Below the pieces are notes generated by a model. It was given only the letters and a program-made list of their open reading frames with translations, was not told the origin of the DNA and made no database searches. A stretch of DNA of 64,000 bases from Bacteroidales bacterium. GTDB taxonomy: Bacteria > Bacteroidota > Bacteroidia > Bacteroidales > ML635J-15. The number at the start of each line of letters is the position of its first letter. Positions within the stretch are counted from its first letter, which is position 1. Below are positions 17,379-26,797 of the stretch, piece by piece. The position numbers and the translations under genes are program-made. The stretch covers positions 62,001 to 126,000 of the forward strand of contig JAISPG010000073.1 of assembly GCA_031275085.1 (NCBI GenBank). Direction: 5' to 3'.

Positions 17379-18329
17379 TTATACATCAACCAATCCCAAT
17401 CCTGATTTATTAAAATTATTCTCTTCTCTAAGTTTAACATATATTTTATCTAATATACCATTGATGAATATACTGCTTTTTTCCGTACTGTAATATTTTG
17501 CTATTTCCAGATATTCATTTATTGTCACCTTAACAGGCATATTGGGCATTTCGGTAAATTCACACAGCGCAAGATGGAGTATTACCCTGTCGGTAAAGGC
17601 TACGCGTTCCAGTTCCCACTTTTGCAAAGTATTTATTATTATGTCATCAAACTTATTTTTATTTAATGCTGTCTTTTTTATCAGTACTTTCGCAAAATTT
17701 TCATCATCTTCATTTTTAAAAACAGGTAATAAATGAAACTGTCCTATATTTTTATCATTTAGTTTTTTTATGCTCTGCAAAATATTGCTTAACATAAATT
17801 CGACATCATCATTCCAGTAAATACTTTTTTCTTCTAAAAAATCGTCCAATTCATCATTTTGAGATATAGTTTTTAAAATAATATTTTCAATAATGTTATA
17901 ATCCTCTTTTACTGAAATTATATCCGAAGCCATAAATTTACTGTAATATTCAGAATTTGTTATTAAAATCCACAGGTTATTAATAAATTGAGAATATTCT
18001 TGCCAGTTATAATCATTGTTGGACATATATTTATTTATAACAGGATTAGATCTGAATGTGTCTATTATTTTGTTATCAATAAACTTAGTATTCGGATTAA
18101 GATTCTCATGTGTAGGAATTAATTTTTTACGATTTATTTCAACTCTTTCTGCAGCAAAATCGAATACTGCGATCAAAAGACAGTGTAAATAAATGTATAA
18201 TTCATAGGACTTGTTAATACTACGCTCTAATTCGTTCCAGACTTTTGAAACAGGTAAATTTTCATTACCCTGCAAAAATGAGTAATAAGTCTGCATTGCT
18301 TTTATCCTGACCAACCTACGACTAATCAT
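17379..18329 (-). CDS. nusB: Transcription antitermination factor NusB (long Bacteroidota form)
   Basis: A 316-residue protein from ATG 18329 (MISRRLVRIKAMQ); an upstream in-frame ATG would add 10 atypical residues. The start RRLVRIKAMQTYYSF and the C-terminal RVAFTDRVILHLALCEFTEMPNMPVKVTINEYLEIAKYYS with FINGILDKI are diagnostic of NusB, which binds boxA RNA with S10/NusE. It is about twice the length of E. coli NusB because of a long helical insertion, as is usual in Bacteroidota. A CAAAAATA element (18357-18364, coding-strand TATTTTTG) lies just upstream. Confidence 0.93.
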   Translation of the reverse strand: MISRRLVRIKAMQTYYSFLQGNENLPVSKVWNELERSINKSYELYIYLHCLLIAVFDFAAERVEINRKKLIPTHENLNPNTKFIDNKIIDTFRSNPVINKYMSNNDYNWQEYSQFINNLWILITNSEYYSKFMASDIISVKEDYNIIENIILKTISQNDELDDFLEEKSIYWNDDVEFMLSNILQSIKKLNDKNIGQFHLLPVFKNEDDENFAKVLIKKTALNKNKFDDIIINTLQKWELERVAFTDRVILHLALCEFTEMPNMPVKVTINEYLEIAKYYSTEKSSIFINGILDKIYVKLREENNFNKSGLGLVDV

Positions 18330-18416
18330 GTAATTGAACTTTAAAAATAAGAACTGCAAAAATAACCTTTATTTTATATATCAGTGACCGGGAAAATAAA
18401 TTTTTATGAAAAATTT

Positions 18417-18444
18417 TTGAAATAAAAAAAATTATTTAAATTTG
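18417..18444 (+). promoter_or_regulatory. Promoter of the PUR-domain gene
   Basis: TTG at 18417-18419 (within TTTTTG), 17-bp spacer, and TAAATTTG at 18437-18444. It lies 24 bp upstream of the ATG at 18469 and supports that start over an in-frame TTG at 18442 that falls inside the promoter. Confidence 0.6.
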
Positions 18445-18468
18445 TATTTGACAATAATTTCTAAAAGC

Positions 18469-18807
18469 ATGGAAAACAGGGAGAAAAAAAGAGATGAAGT
18501 TTATTCAAACTCGGTAAAAGCAGGAAAAAGAACTTACTTTTTTGATGTAAGGGAAAACAGAAACGGCGATTATTACTTAACTATTACAGAAAGTAAAAAA
18601 CGTTATGAGGATGATGGAAGTTTTAAGTTTGAAAAACATAAAATTTATCTCTATAGGGAAGATTTTCAAAATTTTCTGGATGGTTATAAAGACGTTGTGG
18701 AATATATAAAAAATAACAAACCGGAGTATTTTGAAGAAACTGCTAAAACTGACGAAATAGTTGAATTAAATTCTGAAGAAGTTACAAAAGAAACTCCTGA
18801 AGAATAA
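18469..18807 (+). CDS. PUR family DNA/RNA-binding protein (DUF3276)
   Basis: A 112-residue protein from ATG 18469 (MENREKKRDEVYSNSVKAGKRTYFFDVREN). The core KAGKRTYFFDVRENRNGDYYLTITESKKR and KHKIYLYREDFQNFLDGYKDVVEYI is the PUR/DUF3276 fold, a small nucleic-acid-binding domain of Bacteroidota and spirochaetes related to eukaryotic Pur-alpha. The acidic C-terminal tail (ELNSEEVTKETPEE) is common in these proteins. Its cellular target is unknown. Confidence 0.9.
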   Translation: MENREKKRDEVYSNSVKAGKRTYFFDVRENRNGDYYLTITESKKRYEDDGSFKFEKHKIYLYREDFQNFLDGYKDVVEYIKNNKPEYFEETAKTDEIVELNSEEVTKETPEE

Positions 18808-18885
18808 ATTCTTTTTATACCACTATGTTTTAAACTAAATATAGTAGGATAAATGTAGATGATTTTATCATTTTTTGATTTTTTA

Positions 18886-18956
18886 TAAGGTTAAGTTAAA
18901 ACCAAAATCAGTATTATTTCCCTGAAAGCAACAACCTGCTTTAAATAATAACCTTA
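18886..18956 (+). other. Possible structured element upstream of rimO
   Basis: Inverted 8-mers TAAGGTTA (18886-18893) and TAACCTTA (18949-18956) enclose a further hairpin AAAGCA/TGCTTT (18925-18930, 18937-18942). It ends about 125 bp before rimO. It could be part of the PUR gene 3' end or an independent RNA; no T run follows. Confidence 0.3.
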
Positions 18957-19051
18957 AATATATATTCAATAATTATCCTCAATAAAATACCAAATATTAT
19001 TGTTTTTTAGTATATAAAGTAAAGAACATAAAAAATTTAGTCCATATATTT

Positions 19052-19059
19052 TACTTTTG
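19052..19059 (+). promoter_or_regulatory. -7 element TACTTTTG upstream of rimO
   Basis: A perfect TAnnTTTG match 20 bp before the rimO ATG at 19080. No -33 TTTG at suitable spacing was found. Confidence 0.45.
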
Positions 19060-19079
19060 CACAACAAAAAATATTTAAT

Positions 19080-20378
19080 ATGATTAAAACTGAAAAAAAA
19101 ATCAACATTATTACTTTAGGTTGTTCTAAAAATCTTGTAGATTCAGAACAGTTAGCTGCAAAATTAGAAGAAAATAATTATAAGATTTCCCATAACTCCG
19201 AAATTTTTGATTTTGAGATTGCAATAGTAAATACATGTGGATTTATAAACGATGCCAAAGAAGAATCAATAAATACTATTATAGAACTGACTAATGCAAA
19301 AAATAATTCAAAACTAGAAACAATAATAGTATTTGGTTGTCTTTCCGAACGTTACATGAATGAACTTAAAGAAGAACTTCCAGAAGTTGATGTGTTTTTT
19401 GGAAATTATAATATTGACCAAATTTTAGAATATCTAAACAAAACGAATAATAAACAAAAATATACCAGAATATTCGATTCTCCCGGACATTATGCATATC
19501 TTAAAATAGCAGAAGGTTGTAATAGAAATTGTTCTTTCTGTGCTATTCCGTTGTTTAAAGGTAAGTATATATCACGAAATATGGAAGATATTCTTGACGA
19601 AGCCAGTTATCTGGCTTCTATAGGAGTTAAAGAACTTATATTAATAGCACAGGACTTATGTTACTACGGATATGATAAAAACAAAACTTTTGAATTACCT
19701 GAACTTGTTGAAAATCTTGCAAAAATAGATGGAATAGAATGGATCAGATTACATTATTTATATCCTTTTTTATTTCCTGAGAGATTATTGGATATTATTG
19801 CAGAAAATCCGAAAGTTTGTAAATATATTGACATTCCTTTACAACATATTTCGGATAAAGTACTAAAGTCAATGAACCGCGGTGGTACTAAAGAACAAAC
19901 AATACAACTATTAAACAGAATACGAAAAAAAATTCCGGAAGCTGTTATTCGGACAACAATGCTTGTCGGACATCCCGAAGAAAGTAAATATGAGTACGAT
20001 GAACTACTTGGATTCATTAAAGAACAAAGATTTGAAAGGTTAGGTGTTTTCACATATTCAGCAGAAGAAGGAACGCGCTCTTTTTATAATTATAAAGATG
20101 AAATTACCGAAGAAGTAAAAAATGAAAGAGCTGAAAAAATTATGGAAATTCAACAGCAAATATCTTATGAGCTTAATTCGGCAAAAATAGGGAAGATCTT
20201 TAAAGTCCTGATCGACAGGATTGAAGGTGAGTTCTACATAGGTAGAACAGAGTTTGATTCAGTTGAAGTGGATAATGATGTTATAATAAAATCGGAGAAC
20301 ATTTTAAATATAGGAGAATTTTATAATGTAAAAATAACAGGATTTGATGATTTTGAACTATATGGAACAGTTATCTAA
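19080..20378 (+). CDS. rimO: Ribosomal protein S12 methylthiotransferase RimO
   Basis: A 432-residue radical SAM enzyme that adds a methylthio group to the beta carbon of an aspartate of ribosomal protein S12. The N-terminal methylthiotransferase domain has Cys15 (LGCSKN), Cys53 and Cys87 for the auxiliary [4Fe-4S] cluster. The radical SAM motif GCNRNCSFC gives Cys147, Cys151 and Cys154. The phrase TLGCSKNLVDSE and the C-terminal TRAM domain separate RimO from the tRNA enzymes MiaB and MtaB. It ends 2 bp from a convergent minus-strand gene. Confidence 0.96.
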   Translation: MIKTEKKINIITLGCSKNLVDSEQLAAKLEENNYKISHNSEIFDFEIAIVNTCGFINDAKEESINTIIELTNAKNNSKLETIIVFGCLSERYMNELKEELPEVDVFFGNYNIDQILEYLNKTNNKQKYTRIFDSPGHYAYLKIAEGCNRNCSFCAIPLFKGKYISRNMEDILDEASYLASIGVKELILIAQDLCYYGYDKNKTFELPELVENLAKIDGIEWIRLHYLYPFLFPERLLDIIAENPKVCKYIDIPLQHISDKVLKSMNRGGTKEQTIQLLNRIRKKIPEAVIRTTMLVGHPEESKYEYDELLGFIKEQRFERLGVFTYSAEEGTRSFYNYKDEITEEVKNERAEKIMEIQQQISYELNSAKIGKIFKVLIDRIEGEFYIGRTEFDSVEVDNDVIIKSENILNIGEFYNVKITGFDDFELYGTVI

Positions 20379-20380
20379 AC

Positions 20381-20929
20381 TTAATCCTGAAATGAGTAAA
20401 CAATTTTAAGCCTTTTTTCTCCATTATTATTTATATACATTTCTTTTGTTTCTTTGGGCATAGGGCACAGGCTGCGAGATATTTTCATTGATAGTAATAA
20501 TGAAAATAAAGGAAGACCAATAGTAGCAACTGACAATATGTTATATTCTACAGAATAAAAAATCTGTATTCCGATTGACATAATAATTAAAATTGCAGAA
20601 TATATGGATATCCAAATATAAAACTTTATTTTTTTAGTTATAGTAATATATATTAACGATAAATGAATTGCTAAAACCACGATATTATAAGATGAAACAA
20701 AAAAAATCAAAGCCAGACTCAACAAAATACTTCCTAATATAATATTATGAATTTTATATTGGCTTTCGATTTCCGGATTAGGTATATATTTAATTACATC
20801 AGCAATAGGCTTTGTTGCCGAATATTTTTCTTTTAAAATATCATATGTTTCTTGTTTTGAAAGTCCGGATTGTAACATTTTTACCGATTCTTCCTTTATT
20901 TGATTTTTATTAATACCGGAATTTTTCAT
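20381..20929 (-). CDS. Hypothetical membrane protein
   Basis: A 182-residue protein. A soluble N-terminal helical part (residues 1-60, KMLQSGLSKQETYDILKEKY, resembling a short helix-hairpin) precedes about four closely spaced membrane helices (about 62-160), and a short polar tail follows. No family was recognised. It is convergent with rimO with a 2-bp gap. Confidence 0.6.
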   Translation of the reverse strand: MKNSGINKNQIKEESVKMLQSGLSKQETYDILKEKYSATKPIADVIKYIPNPEIESQYKIHNIILGSILLSLALIFFVSSYNIVVLAIHLSLIYITITKKIKFYIWISIYSAILIIMSIGIQIFYSVEYNILSVATIGLPLFSLLLSMKISRSLCPMPKETKEMYINNNGEKRLKIVYSFQD

Positions 20930-21016
20930 GATAAAAATTAATATTTCAAATTTAATAAATTAATATTTGAGAACAATAAATAAATTTAATACTTAATTTT
21001 GTAAAAAAAAATTAAA

Positions 21017-21544
21017 ATGGAACATAATACTGGAAAAAAGCTAACGAAACAACAGGTTGAGATTTTAAAGAAATTATATGATAATAAAGAAGAGGAAATA
21101 CTTTCCGGAGTTAAAATTTTACGTGAAAACGGCGGAGACTTCAGTATTGTTCCATTAATGGAAATATATTTTAATACACCTTATCCTGAAGTAAGAAATA
21201 CAATAGGGTATTTATTTTCAGATATTAAGGACAATAAATTGGAAAATATTATTTCCGGCAATATTTTAAAATATCTCAACAACCAATACTTAAATATTTT
21301 CTTATCAAAATTATGGCAATCAACTCTAAAATTTTCAGATTTATCGGTTTTTGTTGAATTATTCATAAAAGGCGATGACAAAACTGCACTTGAAGCAATT
21401 ACGATAATCGAACAGAGTTCCGCAGATGCCAGAAATGAAGATAAGAAGAATGCCATAGAACTTCTTAATCAAAATATGGAAAAATTGGATAATGAATTCA
21501 AGCGTCATTTAGCTGTTGATCTGCTCAATTATTTGAACAATTAA
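21017..21544 (+). CDS. HEAT-repeat-like protein
   Basis: A 175-residue, wholly helical soluble protein. Repeating helical pairs (ILRENGGDFSIVPLMEIYFNTPYPEVRNTIGYLFSDIKD and following) resemble HEAT/armadillo repeats, which mediate protein binding. No catalytic residues are expected or seen. A TAATTTTG box at 20994-21001 lies 15 bp before the ATG and probably serves as its -7 promoter element, implying a very short leader. Biological role unknown. Confidence 0.7.
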   Translation: MEHNTGKKLTKQQVEILKKLYDNKEEEILSGVKILRENGGDFSIVPLMEIYFNTPYPEVRNTIGYLFSDIKDNKLENIISGNILKYLNNQYLNIFLSKLWQSTLKFSDLSVFVELFIKGDDKTALEAITIIEQSSADARNEDKKNAIELLNQNMEKLDNEFKRHLAVDLLNYLNN

Positions 21545-21668
21545 ATTAACCGTAGGTGGTTAAAAACTTTTGATTTTATCTACTAAAATGCCAATTAATT
21601 TATGAGCTATTTCTGTATTTTTGTTGACTCAAGGTAACGATTACACTTTAACAATAAAATTAAATCTT

Positions 21669-22340
21669 ATGAAAAAAATATATTTATTTATCATTTTTGT
21701 ATTTATTGCTACAATATTCATTTCCTGTGAAAAGGATAGAACAACTAATGTGAATATAAACTACAATCAAAGTGGCTTTTTGAGAATTAAAACAATAAAT
21801 CCGGATAATTCAGTATTACCCGGAGCTGCAGTAACATTATTTGATGAAAACGGAACCTTATTTCATGGAATAACAAATAATTATGGTTTATGTGAAGCCG
21901 GGTATTTTTTACAAAATTCGTATGAATGTACCGCATCTATAGAAAAGGATGGTAAAAAATATATGGATTCAAAATATTTTCAAATAATCTCCGGACAAGA
22001 AAAGGAAATTGTATTAGATCCGTTTAGTAATTCCGGTAAAGTTATATTAAAATTAAAATTTGAATATAACAATACTCCAGCAACCGGATTAAATGTTTCC
22101 CTTATTCCTGAAGACGATTACTACACCTATAATTCTATTGGAGAATATCTGCAGGTAGCGCAATTTACAGGTAAAGTTGATGTAAACAGCCAAGTGGTTT
22201 TTGAAGATGTCCCTGCTGATTTAACATATGTAGCAATCATTTATAATAATGATCTTTTTATGCATTCAAATAATACACCACATATTGTAGCAACAAAAGA
22301 CATTGAAAAAACATATAAGATAATTATTTTTGCTTACTAA
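21669..22340 (+). CDS. Putative lipoprotein with carboxypeptidase-regulatory-like domain
   Basis: A 223-residue lipoprotein from ATG 21669; an upstream TTG would place the signal peptide internally. Lipobox FISC with Cys20. The mature part has a beta-sandwich of the carboxypeptidase-regulatory/Big-like type (GFLRIKTINPDNSVLPGAAVTLFDENGTLFHGITNNYGLCEAGY), common in Bacteroidota surface proteins. A TATTTTTG box at 21616-21623 may be the -7 element. It abuts the convergent KAS-reductase gene with no gap. Confidence 0.75.
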   Translation: MKKIYLFIIFVFIATIFISCEKDRTTNVNINYNQSGFLRIKTINPDNSVLPGAAVTLFDENGTLFHGITNNYGLCEAGYFLQNSYECTASIEKDGKKYMDSKYFQIISGQEKEIVLDPFSNSGKVILKLKFEYNNTPATGLNVSLIPEDDYYTYNSIGEYLQVAQFTGKVDVNSQVVFEDVPADLTYVAIIYNNDLFMHSNNTPHIVATKDIEKTYKIIIFAY

Positions 22341-24158
22341 CTAAACATCAACTTCCAGTTTATAACCGATACGTCCCAGTAACATTGCATTTTCATAGCA
22401 ATATTGAACATGTAAAATTTTAGGTAAATAAACAGATTTTACAATATCATTCGCAATAGTTTCGATATTTAACAAGTCGTTTTGACCAACGTTCATCATA
22501 AATCTGAAAACGTTTTTTTCATTTAGTCTTTCAATGATGCCTTTATTCAAAAATCCAGACTGTAAGTAAATAGTTCTTATTCCATATTTAAAAAATTCTC
22601 CGCTGGCAGATGAAAGATATCCATGAAAAGCTCTGTTGGACGAAACCCATGAATCATTTTCATTTAAGCATATATCTTCAGTTGCTGATCCAAAATTTAC
22701 AATAGCTTTTTTTATCCTGTCAATAATTGAATTAATTATTTTAACCGGAGAATAAAAGTTAACATATAATGATGTGTTTTCATCAATACTGCCGGAAACT
22801 TTAATAAGATAATCAAATTCTATATTACTGTTTTTTAATTTATTAATAAAATCATTCACAGAATAATCGTCTGTAAAATCACAAACAAATTTTTCTGCAT
22901 TTTTAAATTCATTTAATTTATTAATGTTTTTATTCGCATGAAGCCATAAATTAGCACCTCGCTTTTCTAACTCTCTGGAAACATTCATACCAACTGAGCC
23001 AGATGCTCCAAGTACCAAAACATTTTTATTTTTTAGATCATCTTTATGTATGTAATAATTATTTTGCTTGTCACAATTTTTATGAATATATGTAAATGCT
23101 CCATAATTACCTCCGACACCCGCTGTAGCACTTAATATTCTTGTATTTTCCTGTAGTCTATTTTGCTCATTCAGTAGGGCAAAACTTAATGGTACTGTTG
23201 AACCGGAAACATTCCCATAATTATTTTGTGCATACAGGAAAACTTTTTCTAATGGAATATTTAAAGACTCTGCTGCAGGTTTTAAAATTATGTTTCCGGT
23301 CTGATGTGGAACAAACCAGTCGATATCATCAGTTTTCCATCCACTAAAATTTAAACAATTATTTGATGCAAAAGGAATGTTTACTATCGCTCTGTCCTTA
23401 ATTAATTTATCATCCATATATAGATTCCATTTTGAATCTACACCTACATAATCTAACATATTAAGGTCCTGATAATTAACAATATTAATGATTCCTGATT
23501 TTTCATTTCCTGTAATACGGGATAAAATCACAGCAGCAGCCGTATCACCAAAAGTTACAAATGGAACAAATTTTATTCTTTGAGTTAAGAATAAAGACAT
23601 TGTTTCTGTATGTGCAACAACAATATGTTTAGCTTCAGGATGTAAATTAAAATATTGTATAGCTTTTTCAAGGTTCATATTAAATCCTGCACAACCAGAA
23701 GCAATAGTAAAAGCAGGATTAGTATTTTCAAACCCGGTAAAAAATGCTTTTATAGTAGCTGCAATTCCTGGAGCTTGTTCATGTGGGGAAACCGTACTTA
23801 TGAACCATGCATCAATTTCGTCCGGATACACTTTAGCATCTGTAAGCGCATTTGAAATAGCTTTAACTCCCAATTCCAGGGATGTTTCAGAATAATAAAA
23901 CTTTTTACGGGTAGGAGGGAAAGGAGCAACATTGTACCGTTCCGAAAAACCCATTACTTCACCTGCAAAATACCCCAATGGAAAAGCATCTTTATTATTT
24001 TTTTTGTATTCTCGATATTTCTGGCTTTCTTCAATACGTTTTTTGCTGAACCCGGTAAGAAATTCCTTATCAACAGCCTCAGAAATATCCGAATTATTTA
24101 TTTTATATTGTCCTGCAGAATAGCCAAATCCTGAGAATATGAAATTTTCATATACCAT
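22341..24158 (-). CDS. KAS III ketosynthase fused to a degenerate short-chain reductase
   Basis: A 605-residue protein from ATG 24158 (MVYENFIFSGFG); a TTG 12 bp upstream is less likely. The N-terminal half (about 1-360) is a FabH-like ketosynthase with the triad Cys156 (SGCAGFN), His285 (PHQTGN) and Asn316 (NYGNVSGS). The C-terminal part (about 375-605) is a short-chain dehydrogenase/reductase with a modified nucleotide loop GASGSVG (384-390). The YxxxK catalytic motif is lost: after Tyr514 the lysine position holds alanine (YLSSA). It is therefore probably not an active reductase, or uses another residue. It is a clear tandem paralog of the preceding protein (24171-26033) and starts 12 bp after it. 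Substrate and product unknown. Confidence 0.85.
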   Translation of the reverse strand: MVYENFIFSGFGYSAGQYKINNSDISEAVDKEFLTGFSKKRIEESQKYREYKKNNKDAFPLGYFAGEVMGFSERYNVAPFPPTRKKFYYSETSLELGVKAISNALTDAKVYPDEIDAWFISTVSPHEQAPGIAATIKAFFTGFENTNPAFTIASGCAGFNMNLEKAIQYFNLHPEAKHIVVAHTETMSLFLTQRIKFVPFVTFGDTAAAVILSRITGNEKSGIINIVNYQDLNMLDYVGVDSKWNLYMDDKLIKDRAIVNIPFASNNCLNFSGWKTDDIDWFVPHQTGNIILKPAAESLNIPLEKVFLYAQNNYGNVSGSTVPLSFALLNEQNRLQENTRILSATAGVGGNYGAFTYIHKNCDKQNNYYIHKDDLKNKNVLVLGASGSVGMNVSRELEKRGANLWLHANKNINKLNEFKNAEKFVCDFTDDYSVNDFINKLKNSNIEFDYLIKVSGSIDENTSLYVNFYSPVKIINSIIDRIKKAIVNFGSATEDICLNENDSWVSSNRAFHGYLSSASGEFFKYGIRTIYLQSGFLNKGIIERLNEKNVFRFMMNVGQNDLLNIETIANDIVKSVYLPKILHVQYCYENAMLLGRIGYKLEVDV

Positions 24159-24170
24159 AATTAAATTCAA

Positions 24171-26033
24171 TTAAAAGTTTAAATAACCATCTTTAATTAC
24201 CTTTAAATTAGTCTCATAATGAATTCTTGCATTTTGAATTTTTAACCTATATACAGATTTTAGCATTCTTTCTGCTATATCTCTCACAGGAATTAATTTT
24301 TTTTGTCCAACCATATTCATTGATGCTTTTTGTTGTGAGTGATCCAGTCTTTCGACCATTCCCGAATCAATAATACCAGGAATATAGTAAACACAACGAG
24401 TACGACCTTTTTCATATATTTCGGCTGCAAAACTTACAGCAAAACTTCTTAATGCTCTTTTGGAAGCAACATATGATGATGAACCAGGGAACTGAGCTTC
24501 TTCTCCAACTGAACCTGTTATTAAAATACAATCTTTTACATTTTCTTTCAATCCTTCACATAATCTTTTAACTGAAAGATAATTAGCATTCATAACCGTT
24601 TCAAATTCTTCCGGAGATACTTTACTGGCTTTTCCCAAACCTCCTGTTATTGCATGGGTATTTATTAAGTAATCAATAAACAAGTATTCTTTTTTCAACT
24701 CATTTAAAAAGACATTTATATTTTCTTCCTGAGAGAGATCAGCTTTTTTTATAACTGCTTTTACACCATATTCTTTTGTTAAATCCCTAAGTAATTGATT
24801 GGCTACACTATCATTAGAATTATAGTGTAATATTAGTTCCGCTCCCTTCTGAGCTGCTAATTTTGCAATTTCTTTTCCGAGAGCTCCCGTTGCTCCTGTT
24901 ATCAGGATTTTTTTACCACTCAGTTCTGGTTTTGAGTTATATACTGGAATATTTTCAGGAACAATATATGAAAAACCACCTGATTCTCCACCCAATCCTG
25001 TTACTGCTGTAATAATTTTCCCTCCCGGAATCAACCTTTTGGAATCTTCAAGCAAACAAAAACATGCAGGTATTGAAGCTCCTGATAAATTACCATAGTT
25101 TTTTTGTATTTCCTGAAATACAACGTCTTTTGAAATTCCAAGCTCCTTAGCAGCCGATAAAACAATAATATCTCCTGTCTGGTGTGGTATAAAATATAAT
25201 AAATCGTTTTTATTCCATCCTGATTTTTCAAGCAATTGTGATGAAATATTTATAATATTAGGAACAGCCCTGTATTTTACCATGCGAGGATCCATATACA
25301 GACGTCCTTTTCTATCAGCACCAAGAAAATCAAGCATTTGTGTATCTTCAATATTTAATATATCAATAACTCCTGTTTTAACAGAAGTTTCAACACGACT
25401 AAGAATGACAGCTGCTGCAGAATCTCCAAAAGTAGAGTAGGGGACAAAATCTCTTTCTTCAAGCAATAATCTGGACATTACTTCCGAATGCGCCACTACA
25501 ATATGTTTAGCATCTTTATGTGATTTAAAATATGCAATAGCACTTTCCAGATTTATATTAAACCCTCCACATGCTGAAGTTTGTGAAAATGTAGGAGAGA
25601 AATTATCGATATCTGTAAAATAAGCTTTAACAAATTCTGCTATTCCCGGAGCTTTTTGATGTGCGGTTGCAGTACCAACAAACCATGCGTCTATATCGTT
25701 GCCGGATATCCCGCTTTTCTTTAAAGCCTTATCTATTGCATCTATACATAAATCAAGAGAATTCTTTGCTTTTTGGTATTGATATTCGGATGGGGGAAAC
25801 GGGACTACATAAAAACGTTTTTTAAAACCCATCCTTTTTTCAACCATATAGTCAATTGGTGAAATTTCAGAAGTTTCCTGCAATACTTGTTTGAAATCAT
25901 CAGACTCAATTACACGACCTTCATCAAACCCTTCCAAATAACCTGATTTTATGTGTTCATATATATCCTGATTTGTCACCTTATAATCTCCTGTAACAAA
26001 TCCCATTCCTGTAAAAATAAAACTTTCTGTCAT
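24171..26033 (-). CDS. KAS III ketosynthase fused to an intact short-chain ketoreductase
   Basis: A 620-residue fusion. The ketosynthase part (about 1-360) carries Cys155 (SACGGFN), His284 (PHQTGD) and Asn315 (NYGNLSGAS), so condensation of an acyl thioester with a malonyl unit is plausible. The reductase part (about 370-620) has the Rossmann motif TGATGALG (379-386), a conserved Asn483, Ser508 and the catalytic Tyr521-x3-Lys525 (YVASK), as in FabG-type ketoreductases. Joining both steps in one chain would make a 3-hydroxyacyl product. It overlaps the enoyl-CoA hydratase gene by 4 bp and is followed by its paralog. No acyl carrier protein is adjacent. Confidence 0.9.
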   Translation of the reverse strand: MTESFIFTGMGFVTGDYKVTNQDIYEHIKSGYLEGFDEGRVIESDDFKQVLQETSEISPIDYMVEKRMGFKKRFYVVPFPPSEYQYQKAKNSLDLCIDAIDKALKKSGISGNDIDAWFVGTATAHQKAPGIAEFVKAYFTDIDNFSPTFSQTSACGGFNINLESAIAYFKSHKDAKHIVVAHSEVMSRLLLEERDFVPYSTFGDSAAAVILSRVETSVKTGVIDILNIEDTQMLDFLGADRKGRLYMDPRMVKYRAVPNIINISSQLLEKSGWNKNDLLYFIPHQTGDIIVLSAAKELGISKDVVFQEIQKNYGNLSGASIPACFCLLEDSKRLIPGGKIITAVTGLGGESGGFSYIVPENIPVYNSKPELSGKKILITGATGALGKEIAKLAAQKGAELILHYNSNDSVANQLLRDLTKEYGVKAVIKKADLSQEENINVFLNELKKEYLFIDYLINTHAITGGLGKASKVSPEEFETVMNANYLSVKRLCEGLKENVKDCILITGSVGEEAQFPGSSSYVASKRALRSFAVSFAAEIYEKGRTRCVYYIPGIIDSGMVERLDHSQQKASMNMVGQKKLIPVRDIAERMLKSVYRLKIQNARIHYETNLKVIKDGYLNF

Positions 26034-26797
26034 TTATTTTTCTTATTTTGAAAAAAATCCTTTATCCTTTCTTTTCCAACACGCTGTAAAACGGAACTAA
26101 ATTCAAGAGATTCCATTTTTAAACAATTATCAACATTTGAAAAAAGACCTGCAAATAAAATTCTTTTTATGGTAGAAATAGATTCTTTTGGTTTTGTACT
26201 AATTGTTTTAGCAAATTCTAAAGTAAAATTATATAAATCATCACGACTCACAATTTTCTGAACAAGTCCTTTTTTGTATGCTTCTTCAACCGGTATTTGT
26301 TCTCCTGTATACAAATAATAAGCGGCATCTGAAATAGAAAAGAATTTCGAAAATATACTTATACCGCCGGAACCTGGAATAAGCCCTAAGTCTACTTCCG
26401 GAAGTTTAAATACAGTTTCAGGAGTGCAAAATCTAATATCACAATGTAAAGACATTTCAAATCCACCTCCGTAAACTAATCCATCCAATGCTGCTATAAC
26501 AGGAATTTCAAGACTCATTAATGATTCAAAAGATTTCTGGGCTCTTACACACATCTGATACGATTTTTCATAATCTGCATCAAGCATTTCCTTTAAATCT
26601 CCTCCTGCAGAGAAAACAGTTTCACTACCTTTTATAATGAGTACTTTTATATTTTTATCCCTATTTATAAATTCCAATATTTCATTAAATTCATCAAAAA
26701 ATAATTGACTTAATACATTAAGTTTCGATGGATAGTTTAAAGTAATTACTTTAATTGTATTATCAACAGATTGTAAAGAAATTGTTTTGTAATCCAT
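26030..26797 (-). CDS. Enoyl-CoA hydratase/isomerase family protein
   Basis: A 255-residue crotonase-fold protein. It has the oxyanion-hole loop around FSAGGDLKEM, the motif GGGFEMSLHCD with the first catalytic glutamate, and PEVDLGLIPGSGG with the second, so both acid/base residues of a true hydratase are kept. It would hydrate, dehydrate or isomerise an acyl-CoA or acyl-carrier intermediate. It is the first gene of a three-gene transcript with the two KAS-reductase fusions (4-bp overlap), which suggests it acts on their 3-hydroxyacyl product. Confidence 0.88.
   Translation of the reverse strand: MDYKTISLQSVDNTIKVITLNYPSKLNVLSQLFFDEFNEILEFINRDKNIKVLIIKGSETVFSAGGDLKEMLDADYEKSYQMCVRAQKSFESLMSLEIPVIAALDGLVYGGGFEMSLHCDIRFCTPETVFKLPEVDLGLIPGSGGISIFSKFFSISDAAYYLYTGEQIPVEEAYKKGLVQKIVSRDDLYNFTLEFAKTISTKPKESISTIKRILFAGLFSNVDNCLKMESLEFSSVLQRVGKERIKDFFQNKKNK

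Noticed and set aside
18822-18845. Imperfect hairpin ACTATGTTT/AAATATAGT after the PUR gene
   Set aside because: Contains a G-T pair, a short loop and no T run; too weak to call a terminator.
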